From contig JAHEMR010000017.1 in assembly GCA_024643545.1 (NCBI GenBank), positions 1 through 32,367 on the forward strand: a stretch of DNA of 32,367 nucleotides, read 5' to 3'. The notes under the pieces are model-generated. The model made no database searches and had not been told where the DNA came from. It saw only the letters and a list, made by a program, of their open reading frames with translations. Each line of letters opens with the position of its first letter. Position 1 is the stretch's first letter. Shown piece by piece: positions 25,042-32,367 of the stretch. The DNA is from Crocinitomicaceae bacterium (lineage in GTDB: Bacteria; Bacteroidota; Bacteroidia; Flavobacteriales_D; Crocinitomicaceae). The position numbers and the translations under genes are program-made.

Positions 25042-25501
25042 TGGCAATATAAGCATTCAAGGATGCTGCTATTATTAACCAAACGAAATAAGGGAATAAC
25101 CACCAAGACTTAGGGCTTGATAATGAATAGCCCATTTGACGATTTAAGCGCATTAAGGTTAGGAATAATCCGACTAGCAATGGAAAGGCAAGCCATGCCA
25201 AATGCAAATAGAAAAAAACAGGATTCCAAAATATATTCAAAAGCAAATGTAGAATGTACGTATTTCGTTGTTTTTTTTCACCTAAAACGAATTGAGGGTT
25301 GGTCCCTAAATAAATAGAAAAACATAGCATGATGATGGTCCAGGCGATGCCAAAAACAACTCCAGGGGGCGTCCATGGTGCTTGATTCAAACCTTGATAC
25401 CAAGAATTCTCAATTGGACTAGAGCCCATTAATAGCCCGCCAATTGCTAAAGCTCCAAAGTTCAGTACTAGAAAGAGGATAATTACACCTAGTTTTTTCA
25501 T
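25031..25501 (-). CDS. tspO: TspO/MBR family membrane protein
   Basis: Five-helix membrane protein of the tryptophan-rich sensory protein / translocator family, known to bind porphyrins and, in mitochondria, cholesterol. In bacteria it is linked to porphyrin handling and oxidative stress. It has 156 aa, the family's usual length. Visible conserved blocks are WYQGLNQAPWTPPGVVFGIA in the first loop and helix 2, LLLNIFWNPVFFYLHLAW in helix 3, and PYFVWLIIAASLNAYIA in helix 5. It is the last gene of the pgi/pmi-lipB-unknown-tspO run. Its ATG overlaps the stop of the preceding gene by 4 bp, and its own end overlaps the convergent gpmI by 11 bp, leaving no room for a terminator between them. Confidence 0.93.
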   Translation of the reverse strand: MKKLGVIILFLVLNFGALAIGGLLMGSSPIENSWYQGLNQAPWTPPGVVFGIAWTIIMLCFSIYLGTNPQFVLGEKKQRNTYILHLLLNIFWNPVFFYLHLAWLAFPLLVGLFLTLMRLNRQMGYSLSSPKSWWLFPYFVWLIIAASLNAYIAIMN

Positions 25502-25908
25502 GTAAGCAGAATCCCCTTATGGCCTAAAAGTTCAATCAATTTAAACTCTTCCTGTTTAATACTTCCAGGAATGAACAGAAAACGTTTGTCATACATCACA
25601 TCATTTACCCAGAAACTTACCCAATACTCATTAGTAAGGTCAAATAAATCAGGCATGATGGGTTCGATTCGTGCCGCTTCATTCGGCAACATTAATTCAA
25701 TCCCTCTTCTTAAAGTGGATGTTTTGACTTCTTCGCCTGTTTTAGGATTTACTCCAAAGCCACTTGAAGCCACGATAATTCCTTCCATGATATCGTCCCG
25801 AAGGTTTAATAAGTAAACAACGTACTCTTTCTCATTATTTTCCAAAGGAATTTCTACTAATGCAATGGATACATTTTCAACGATAGGTCCTTTTAATTCT
25901 TCTCTCAT
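25498..25908 (-). CDS. Uncharacterised conserved-looking protein between lipB and tspO
   Basis: I do not recognise the family. It has 136 aa if it starts at ATG 25908 (MREELKGPIVENVSIALVEI), just 1 bp after the lipB stop. A longer start at 25938 adds ten residues but overlaps lipB. The protein is soluble and acidic, with no signal peptide or membrane segment, and looks mostly beta: VSIALVEIPLENNEKEYVVY, DDIMEGIIVASSGFGVNP, TLRRGIELMLPNEAARIEPI, EYWVSFWVNDVMYDKRFLFI. The repeated strand pairs suggest a compact beta-sandwich. It overlaps tspO at ATGA, so it is translated together with it and lipB. Clean codon use and tight packing make it a real gene. Nothing in it supports a lipoate or porphyrin function directly. 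Confidence 0.8.
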   Translation of the reverse strand: MREELKGPIVENVSIALVEIPLENNEKEYVVYLLNLRDDIMEGIIVASSGFGVNPKTGEEVKTSTLRRGIELMLPNEAARIEPIMPDLFDLTNEYWVSFWVNDVMYDKRFLFIPGSIKQEEFKLIELLGHKGILLT

Positions 25909-25909
25909 T

Positions 25910-26617
25910 TTAGTCGTTTTTTTCAAATTCGAAACCAAATATGGCGGCCATGTGCTTAATTAACGATTCTTTTACCTCCGTCATTGAAATTTTCCTTCCA
26001 AGTTCTTTCTCTAGTGATGTAACGGCTTTGTCGTCGATGCCACAAGGAACAATGTGTTGAAAATAATTCAAATCTGAATTGATGTTGAATCCAATTCCAT
26101 GCATGGTAATCCACCTAGAGCATTTCACACCCATTGCACAAATCTTACGTGCCTTGGGTGTATTGGGTTCCATCCAAACACCTGTTAATCCTTCGTAACG
26201 GTCCGCATTCAAACCATACTCCTTCAATGTCAATATCACAACTTCTTCTAGAAACCTCAAGTATTTATGAATATCGGTGAAAAATTGCTCCAAATCAATG
26301 ATGGGATACATCACAAGTTGCCCTGGACCATGATAGGTAATGTCTCCACCCCTATTGATTTTATAATAAGTTGCTGATACCTCTGACAATTGATTATCAT
26401 CAAGCAATAAGTGTTCTGGCTTGCCACTTTTACCTAGCGTATATACGTGGGGATGTTCGCAGAAAAGCAAATGATTCGTTGGCAAATGCATTGAATTATT
26501 GGTGCGATTTGCGACTTTTAAATCCACAGATTCCTTTAGCAAGGATTCTTGTAAATCCCAAGCTTCTTTGTAGTCAATGAGTCCTAGGTCCCGTATATGA
26601 ACCAATGGTGTTTCCAT
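25910..26617 (-). CDS. lipB: Octanoyltransferase (lipoate synthesis)
   Basis: Transfers the octanoyl group from acyl-carrier protein to lipoyl domains of 2-oxoacid dehydrogenases and the glycine cleavage system, the first step of endogenous lipoate synthesis, in the cytosol. It has 235 aa, normal length. The substrate-binding block KINRGGDITYHGPGQLVMYP (87-106), the Lys in AMGVKCSRWITMHG (Lys 165) and the catalytic Cys in HIVPCGID (Cys 192) are all present, as is the typical HPHVYTLGKSGKPEHLL near residue 55-71. Its ATG overlaps the stop of the upstream isomerase gene by one base (TAATG), and the next gene starts 1 bp after it. lipA is not in the window. Confidence 0.97.
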   Translation of the reverse strand: METPLVHIRDLGLIDYKEAWDLQESLLKESVDLKVANRTNNSMHLPTNHLLFCEHPHVYTLGKSGKPEHLLLDDNQLSEVSATYYKINRGGDITYHGPGQLVMYPIIDLEQFFTDIHKYLRFLEEVVILTLKEYGLNADRYEGLTGVWMEPNTPKARKICAMGVKCSRWITMHGIGFNINSDLNYFQHIVPCGIDDKAVTSLEKELGRKISMTEVKESLIKHMAAIFGFEFEKND

Positions 26618-27600
26618 TAAAATTTAGCCAATTCGCTTTTAAGGTAATCAATGATGTCTATATCCATGATGTCCGCACCATTCAAATCACATAAGTAAAA
26701 TGAAGCCCAGTCAACAATGTGAATTAAATACAAAGATCTTTCGATTAGATTATCCCCCTTTGTATGAAGCGTAAATATTTTTCCGCATTTCTTTTCTACC
26801 GCGGCCATAGTAATTTCCATGCGCTTTTGGTTTCTTGGATGTAAATCTCCTGTACTAAAGAAAACTGGTGCGAAACGTTCATCTCCTCCACTCCATCCAA
26901 CAAGTTCATTGTGGTTCATTTCAGGAATCGTATGGTGCCACCCTAGGTATTTTGCATTCTCGTTGAATTGTTGACGAGCACGTACTATGACTCCCTCATA
27001 TTTCGTTTCTGCGTAATAAACCCCTACTTTCCCAAACAAGTGAGCTGCTAAATCTTTCCCAATTGCTTGAATCGCTTCGATTTCAGTTGAAAGAACAGCT
27101 GCAGATTTGTTCATTGATTCAATATGTGCTGCTGAAGTATATCCCAATTCCGCAAAAATATGTACTAATTGAACGACAGAGAATGCTAATGCACTTCTTG
27201 GAGGATTTCCTCCAGGAACGATAATACAGTCATATCCATTTTCTTCACAAAAAGAAGCAAGGTATCCTCCACTTGTAATTCCGATAATTTGAGCGCCTTT
27301 CGCGTGAGCTTCGTTAATGCTCATTGTGGTCTCTTCTGTATTCCCTGAATAAGAGGACCCAATAACTAAGGTGTTTTCCCCTACAAATGCAGGTAATACG
27401 TATTCATTGCTTACAACCACAGGTACTTTAATTTCCCCTTGTATCCAATTTGAAACGATTTTTGCACCGATTCCAGAGCCACCTAAACCACAAATCACAA
27501 CATTGTGAATTTCGTTTTTAGGTTTGTGAATTGTACTTGCTTTAGCAATTGCTATTGCATCAATGATATTCTGTGGAAATGCTTCTATTAACTTTTTCAT
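26617..27600 (-). CDS. Bifunctional phosphoglucose/phosphomannose isomerase (SIS family)
   Basis: Interconverts glucose-6-phosphate or mannose-6-phosphate with fructose-6-phosphate, feeding glycolysis and sugar-nucleotide synthesis. It has 327 aa, the size of the archaeal-type PGI/PMI rather than the ~550 aa classical Pgi. The first SIS domain shows VVICGLGGSGIGAKIVSNW and the sugar-phosphate loop SSYSGNTEET. Next come the GGNPPRSALAFS segment and the catalytic-His region EMNHNELVGWSG. It is the first gene of a four-gene run with lipB, an unknown gene and tspO, and has a promoter 19-26 bases upstream. The substrate range (glucose, mannose or both) cannot be read from the sequence alone. Confidence 0.92.
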   Translation of the reverse strand: MKKLIEAFPQNIIDAIAIAKASTIHKPKNEIHNVVICGLGGSGIGAKIVSNWIQGEIKVPVVVSNEYVLPAFVGENTLVIGSSYSGNTEETTMSINEAHAKGAQIIGITSGGYLASFCEENGYDCIIVPGGNPPRSALAFSVVQLVHIFAELGYTSAAHIESMNKSAAVLSTEIEAIQAIGKDLAAHLFGKVGVYYAETKYEGVIVRARQQFNENAKYLGWHHTIPEMNHNELVGWSGGDERFAPVFFSTGDLHPRNQKRMEITMAAVEKKCGKIFTLHTKGDNLIERSLYLIHIVDWASFYLCDLNGADIMDIDIIDYLKSELAKF

Positions 27601-27618
27601 TCTATTTTTTTACAAGTA

Positions 27619-27626
27619 CAAAGTTA
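27619..27626 (-). promoter_or_regulatory. Promoter -7 box of the isomerase-lipB-tspO operon
   Basis: Read on the minus strand this is TAACTTTG, an exact TAnnTTTG match about 19 bases before the isomerase ATG at 27600 and within the 61 bp gap after the adhesin stop. No clear -33 TTG is seen. It suggests the operon is transcribed separately from the adhesin upstream. Confidence 0.5.
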
Positions 27627-27661
27627 CAAGAATGATTTAATCTATTGTTGTAAATATCACG

Positions 27662-30600
27662 TTACCTCAATGTGGTTACATGACCAACTAAAACTCTTGT
27701 TATACCTAAATTATCCGTGTACCGTATTTTCCAGTTGTAAACACCAAGTTGTACATCCTTGTTGTCTTTGTATCTTCCGTTCCATCCTTCGGATACAACA
27801 TCTGTTTCCCATACCAATTGTCCCCAACGATTGAAGATCTCCATCTGGTAACTCTTCATGATGTCCACATTCGAGAATACCGGCAAGAAGACATCATTGA
27901 TATTATCTCCATTGATGGTCAGTGTATTTGGCACATACACATTCAATAATTCTACCAAGCTAAACTCATAAGACGCGGTATCTACACAGCCATTCGTATC
28001 TACGATTGTTAAGGTAACTTCATAGCTCGCTGCTTGCTGATCAGGGTAATAATGAATGGGGTTTTCTAACGTTGAGTTCGGACTGCCATCGCCAAACGTC
28101 CATAAATAATTAGCGATATCTCCATCCGAGGTATTGAGTAAAACCAACTGTCCTGTGTAATAGTCAATCCCTTGTGTACTTGCCGCAAAACTAGCGTCTG
28201 GACCTGATACCACGCATACCAAACTGTCTGTACTCATGGTGTCAGCACAACCTGCCGCATTCGATACGATTAAACTAATGTTATAACACCCTGGTTGGGT
28301 AAACGTCGTTATCCCATTTTGAGTTGTTGTCGTTACTGCATTTCCAAAGTTCCATAAACTATTCGTGTAGGGTCCACTACTATTGTTTGTAAACGTAACA
28401 CTTAATGGAGAACATCCAAAAGTTGCACTTGGATTAAAATTTGCAATGATTGGAGCAGGTTGCGTAATCGTGAAACTCAATGGAGTCTCGCAGCCAAGTG
28501 CATCTGTTACTAACACGCTGTAATTACCAGCTATTAGCGAGTCTAAAACAGCTATCGTATCTCCTGTCGACCAAAGAATATCATAAGACGGAATTCCACC
28601 CGTAATCGTTAAAATAATTTCTGCATCACTACCACCATTACATGTAACATTCGTAACAGCAGGATTGACAAGCATTGGATTAATTGGATCTTCTACTGTC
28701 AGTGTCGTATTGAAAATACAGCCTAAAATGTCTGTTACGGTTACTGTGTAATCACCAGATGCAAGGCTATCGATGTCTTGAGTTGTTTCGCCATTGCTCC
28801 ACAAATAAGCATATCCCATCGTTCCCCCAGAAACATTAATGTCAATACTACCTGTTGGGTCATTTAGACATACCAAATTTATAATATTACTGCTGGTCAG
28901 TGCTAAGGCTTCTTGAGGCTGTGTTATGGTCACGCTCATCGTTTGACTGCAGTTCAAACTATCTGTTACCAATACCGTGTAGGTTCCAATTGGTAAACCA
29001 CTAATGGTTGAACTTGTCAGTCCATTATTCCACAAGTAATCATAACTCGGACTTCCTCCCTGACTTTGAATGCTGATGCTGCCATTCGATCCACCATAAC
29101 AACTCACATTGCTTTGCGTTGAACTTATACTCAAGCCTTGCTGTGGTTGGGTGATCGTCGTTTGATTGTTCGTGGTACATCCATGTGCATCTGTTATCAA
29201 GACACTATAGGTGCCGATTGGCAAATTAAATAAGTCTTGTGTCGTTGCTCCAGTTGACCAACTGTAATTGTAGGCAATGGTTCCGCCAGTTACGTTCAAG
29301 TTAATAAAACCTGTTGAATCACCGTAACAACTAACATTCACCTGACTGATGGTCGAGTTTAGTGGCTGAAGTGGCTGTGTGATTGTATAACTCGCATTTA
29401 CTGAACAGTTATTGTCATCTGTGACCGTTAAACTGTACGTTCCTGGTGGTAGATTGATTAAATCTTGGTTACTAGAACCAATGTTCCAACTGTAGTCATA
29501 CGAACCAACTCCTCCTGTAACGCTAATGTCTAAAGCACCATTATTAAACCCATAACAGCTGACGTTCGTTTGAACAACTGTTGGCGTAATTAATGCTGGT
29601 TGACTCACTACAATTGTAGCTTGTGTTACACAACCAATGCCATCGGTTACCATCAATACATAGCTACCTGCAACAATGCCGAATAAATCCTCATTTGGTG
29701 AGACAAATCCCGCTGGTCCTTGCCAGAAATAGCTGTATGGTAATGCGCCTCCAACGGCACTTGCATTGATCCAACCAGTACTATTTCCGTTACATAAAAT
29801 ATTATTCACTGTACTCGAAATCACCGCCTCTGAACTCGGTTGAGTGACGTAATAACTCGCAGTGATGACACAGCCATTAAAATCCGTAACCGAAACGGTG
29901 TACGTTCCAAAACTTAAATTGGTCAAATCTTCCAACGTTGAACCGGTAGACCAAGAATAAAAATAAGGTCCTGCACCGCCTGTTACTGTGACATCTATTG
30001 CACCTGTACTTTGACCGTAACATTGAACGTTTGTAATCACACCAGAAACCAATAACGGACTCGGGTTTTGGAGTGTAACCGAAGCCGAATCAAGACATCC
30101 GTTTACATCCTCAACAAATACCTGATACGTTGCTGCAGGTAAGTTAAAAATATCCTCATTAGTTGAACCTGTTGACCAATTGATTTGATAAGGACCAACA
30201 CCGCCAGTTATTGTCAAATCAACTGATCCCGTTGATGAATTGTAACAGGTTAATCCAATTCCAGTGGTGCTTAACATCATTGGTGTTGAAGGTGCGGTAA
30301 TCGTAAAATTCTGAGCTTGTGTACAACCATTAAAATCTGTCACATTGATTCCGTAGCTTCCAGCTCCCAAACCATATAAATCTTGTGTTGTCGGTCCGGA
30401 TAACCACTGATATGTATAACCCGGTGTTCCTCCTTCAACGGTAACATTAATACTTGCAGACAATGTTCCAAAACAACCCACATTTTGAACAACACTTGTA
30501 ATGGTAATCGGTTGGGTTGGTTGGGTTGTTTGGGTGATCAGTGTGTACGTACATCCCAATGCATCTGTAATTGCCAATGTATCATTGCCCGCTGGAACAT

Positions 30601-32367
30601 TCCAAATATCTTGCGTCAATGCACCTGTATTCCATTGGTAAGTATATGGTATAGCACCGCCACTTACCGTCACATTTACTGAACCATTGCTTCCTCCATA
30701 ACATTGTACCGGTGTGCTCACATAACTTGCACTCACACCTATTGGATTCTGAAGTGATACCGATTGCGTGGATGTACATCCATACGCATCTGTTACCGTC
30801 ACAAAGTAGATGCCTGCAGTGATAAAGCCAATGTCTTGGGTCGTTGCATTTGTATTTGGTCCACTCCATGCATACCCATAGGGTTGTGTTCCGCCATTGA
30901 CCGTCAAGTCGATGGACCCGGTCGCCGTGTTTGGACACAATGGATTACTCGTGCTAACGATTAAACTCATCGCTTGTGGTTGTGTTACCACTGTATTCGT
31001 TGTTATTTGACAACCTCCTGCATCGGTTACAATCACCGTGTAGGTGCCTTGAGCTACGTTAGCAAGGTCTTGGGTTGTGGCTTGATTACTCCATGAATAA
31101 TTATATGGCGCATTTCCTCCGGTTACGGTTAAATCTATGCCTCCAGTTCCTGATCCCGTACAACTAACATTCGTTAAAACAGTACTTGTACTCAATATAG
31201 AACTTGGTTGACTTACACTAAATGTTTGACTCGCTAAACAACCTAAATGATCGGTCACCGATACAATGTAATTTCCTGATAGGACTCCGCTCAAATCTTG
31301 TGTCGTTTGGGTGTTACTCCAAGAATACACGTAGGGACCTGTTCCTCCAATAACGGTGGCATCAATTGCTCCTGTGTTTTGTCCAAAACAAGCAACGGGT
31401 GTTACTTGCGCTGTTACACCATAGAAACTCGGTTGTGTAACCGTGTCTTGTAATGTCGAACTACATCCATTTGCATCCGTTACGCTTACGGTATAAATTC
31501 CAGCTGCTAGATTTTGTAAATCTTGAGTGGTGCTTCCGGTATTCCAAGAATAAAGGTATGGAAGCGTACCTCCGGTTACTGTTAAATTTAATTGACCGTT
31601 CGAGCCGCCGTAACAACCACTTGGTGTTTGAACACTCGTCAAGGTTAATGGACTTGAACTTTGCTGAACGATATACGTGTGTTGAACATAACAGCCATTT
31701 GCATCGTGTACTTCCACAACATAAGTTCCGGCCGGAATATTTGTTAAATCTTCATTATTTAAGGACCCATTCCATAAATAAGTATACGGGCTTGTTCCTC
31801 CCGCAGCAGTAATGTTGATGGAGCCCGTATTACCACCATAACATAACACTTGACCGATAACACTAGTTACTGTCATGGGAAGACTCGGTTGACTAATCAG
31901 CGTGGAACCACTTGCTGTACAGCCATTTCCATCGGTGACTACAACATTATAACCACCAGGTGTCAAACCAAAAATATCTTGGCTACTTGAGCTATTGTTC
32001 CAAAGGTAACTATACCCCAAAGTACCTCCACTAACAGTTAAATCGATTGCACCTGAATTTTGACCAAAACAAGGGATATTTGTCGGAACTAAAGTTGTCG
32101 TTAATGGACCTACAGGTTGTGCAACAGTTAAAGGATTTGACGAAAGACATCCATTAAAATCATAAACATTTAATACGTACACACCGGCAACAACATTTGC
32201 AATATCCTGTGTTCCTGGTCCATTGCTCCAGTTGTAACTGTATGGTGGAACCCCTCCCGTAACCGTTACATCGATTGATCCTGTTTGATTCCCATAACAC
32301 AGCACATCCGTAATCAATGCTTGTACATTCATTGCCGTCGATGGCTGACCAATGTTCACCGATTGGG
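27662..32367 (-). CDS. Giant SprB-repeat adhesin with T9SS type B sorting domain (5' end beyond window)
   Basis: At least 1567 codons; the frame runs off the right edge in repeat sequence, so the GTG near 32359 is not a true start. Seventeen SprB-type repeats of about 75 residues are visible (consensus: CYG..tGsIdvtVtGG..PYxYxWs.G.tTqDl..l.aGtYtVxVtDanGC, then TQP). Two PKD-like domains (residues ~1304-1470, with SLWNFGNA and YLWTFGDGSP) and the 92-residue gliding-motility-type C-terminal domain (VYVPNTLTINGDNINDVFLP ... MEIFNRWGQLVWET) follow. The last directs export by the type IX secretion system, type B. SprB of Flavobacterium is the gliding adhesin; this relative could serve gliding, attachment or cell contact. 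Most repeats have two cysteines in fixed places (CYG and NGC), probably one disulfide each. Confidence 0.93.
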   Translation of the reverse strand, partial: QSVNIGQPSTAMNVQALITDVLCYGNQTGSIDVTVTGGVPPYSYNWSNGPGTQDIANVVAGVYVLNVYDFNGCLSSNPLTVAQPVGPLTTTLVPTNIPCFGQNSGAIDLTVSGGTLGYSYLWNNSSSSQDIFGLTPGGYNVVVTDGNGCTASGSTLISQPSLPMTVTSVIGQVLCYGGNTGSINITAAGGTSPYTYLWNGSLNNEDLTNIPAGTYVVEVHDANGCYVQHTYIVQQSSSPLTLTSVQTPSGCYGGSNGQLNLTVTGGTLPYLYSWNTGSTTQDLQNLAAGIYTVSVTDANGCSSTLQDTVTQPSFYGVTAQVTPVACFGQNTGAIDATVIGGTGPYVYSWSNTQTTQDLSGVLSGNYIVSVTDHLGCLASQTFSVSQPSSILSTSTVLTNVSCTGSGTGGIDLTVTGGNAPYNYSWSNQATTQDLANVAQGTYTVIVTDAGGCQITTNTVVTQPQAMSLIVSTSNPLCPNTATGSIDLTVNGGTQPYGYAWSGPNTNATTQDIGFITAGIYFVTVTDAYGCTSTQSVSLQNPIGVSASYVSTPVQCYGGSNGSVNVTVSGGAIPYTYQWNTGALTQDIWNVPAGNDTLAITDALGCTYTLITQTTQPTQPITITSVVQNVGCFGTLSASINVTVEGGTPGYTYQWLSGPTTQDLYGLGAGSYGINVTDFNGCTQAQNFTITAPSTPMMLSTTGIGLTCYNSSTGSVDLTITGGVGPYQINWSTGSTNEDIFNLPAATYQVFVEDVNGCLDSASVTLQNPSPLLVSGVITNVQCYGQSTGAIDVTVTGGAGPYFYSWSTGSTLEDLTNLSFGTYTVSVTDFNGCVITASYYVTQPSSEAVISSTVNNILCNGNSTGWINASAVGGALPYSYFWQGPAGFVSPNEDLFGIVAGSYVLMVTDGIGCVTQATIVVSQPALITPTVVQTNVSCYGFNNGALDISVTGGVGSYDYSWNIGSSNQDLINLPPGTYSLTVTDDNNCSVNASYTITQPLQPLNSTISQVNVSCYGDSTGFINLNVTGGTIAYNYSWSTGATTQDLFNLPIGTYSVLITDAHGCTTNNQTTITQPQQGLSISSTQSNVSCYGGSNGSISIQSQGGSPSYDYLWNNGLTSSTISGLPIGTYTVLVTDSLNCSQTMSVTITQPQEALALTSSNIINLVCLNDPTGSIDINVSGGTMGYAYLWSNGETTQDIDSLASGDYTVTVTDILGCIFNTTLTVEDPINPMLVNPAVTNVTCNGGSDAEIILTITGGIPSYDILWSTGDTIAVLDSLIAGNYSVLVTDALGCETPLSFTITQPAPIIANFNPSATFGCSPLSVTFTNNSSGPYTNSLWNFGNAVTTTTQNGITTFTQPGCYNISLIVSNAAGCADTMSTDSLVCVVSGPDASFAASTQGIDYYTGQLVLLNTSDGDIANYLWTFGDGSPNSTLENPIHYYPDQQAASYEVTLTIVDTNGCVDTASYEFSLVELLNVYVPNTLTINGDNINDVFLPVFSNVDIMKSYQMEIFNRWGQLVWETDVVSEGWNGRYKDNKDVQLGVYNWKIRYTDNLGITRVLVGHVTTLR
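28455..32367 (-). repeat. 17 tandem SprB repeats, ~230 bp period (in coding sequence)
   Basis: Diverged tandem units of about 225-240 bp encode SprB repeats. The amino acid pattern is well kept (GG..PY.Y.W, TQDL, G.Y.V.VTD..GC), while the bases differ widely between units, pointing to old duplication followed by divergence rather than a recent expansion. The array continues past the right edge. Units 7 and 12 carry a few extra residues in the mid-loop (SGPNTNATTQD, QGPAGFVSPNED), and unit 9 loses the usual Gly after the first Cys block. Confidence 0.9.

Noticed and set aside
25909..25938. Ten-residue longer start of the unknown gene after lipB
   Set aside because: It would overlap lipB by 29 bp; the ATG at 25908 sits 1 bp after the lipB stop, which fits the close spacing of this operon. 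Kept as an alternative only.
30582..30938. 118-codon minus-strand and several plus-strand ORFs in the adhesin repeats
   Set aside because: They are Cys/Arg/Trp-rich shadow frames created by the repeat coding; the SprB frame explains the region.
32357..32359. GTG as the start of the right adhesin
   Set aside because: The frame continues upstream (PQSV before NIGQPS) in repeat sequence to the window edge and no signal peptide is present, so the gene is truncated by the window.
28455..32367. CRISPR array or DNA-level satellite
   Set aside because: The period is ~230 bp, units are diverged and fully coding, with no short identical repeats or unique spacers.

Overview
The window comes from a bacterium of the phylum Bacteroidota, most likely order Flavobacteriales. 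A Crocinitomicaceae/Fluviicola-like relative is my guess. The evidence is the alternative complex III respiratory operon, SprB-repeat giant adhesins with a type B type IX secretion C-terminus, moderately AT-rich coding sequence, and several promoters of the Bacteroidota form TAnnTTTG. It reads as ordinary chromosome. I see no insertion sequence, prophage, CRISPR array or integrase.

Layout. (1) Positions 1-2287 (minus) hold the 5' part of a large secreted adhesin that runs off the left edge. (2) Positions 2288-3166 form an ~880 bp intergenic stretch with hairpins and no convincing gene. (3) Positions 3167-14745 (minus) form one tight respiratory operon in the order actA-actB-actC-actD-actE-actF-coxB-coxA. 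It encodes alternative complex III (quinol:cytochrome c oxidoreductase) followed by the two core subunits of an aa3-type cytochrome oxidase. A strong terminator lies at its end and a TAnnTTTG promoter at its head. (4) Positions 14929-17247 hold a small SPOR-like exported protein, thiL, an unknown exported protein, a two-way terminator and tRNA-Gln(TTG). (5) Positions 17417-25041 (plus) hold a large DUF2723/GT117 membrane glycosyltransferase, a NapA-like cation:proton antiporter, an orphan histidine kinase and gpmI. The last two overlap at ATGA. (6) Positions 25031-27600 (minus) form an overlapping operon: SIS-domain phosphoglucose/phosphomannose isomerase, lipB, an unknown ~136-aa protein and tspO. 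(7) Positions 27662-32367 (minus) hold the 3' part of a second giant adhesin with 17 visible SprB repeats, two PKD-like domains and a T9SS type B sorting domain. Its 5' end is beyond the right edge.

How the genes work together. The act-cox operon moves electrons from menaquinol through iron-sulfur clusters and c-hemes to oxygen, and probably forms a supercomplex. The two adhesins are likely type IX secretion cargo. The DUF2723 enzyme may glycosylate exported proteins, but that is inference. The remaining genes are housekeeping: thiamine diphosphate, lipoate, glycolysis, sugar isomerisation, ion homeostasis.

Nothing here is a clearly new system. The best items for a second look are a six-heme ActA with an extra fused cytochrome domain, a four-helix CoxB with a long helical insertion, the uncharacterised protein between lipB and tspO, the antiporter-kinase-gpmI coupling, the hairpin-bearing 2288-3166 gap, and the inverted repeat on the tRNA-Gln promoter.
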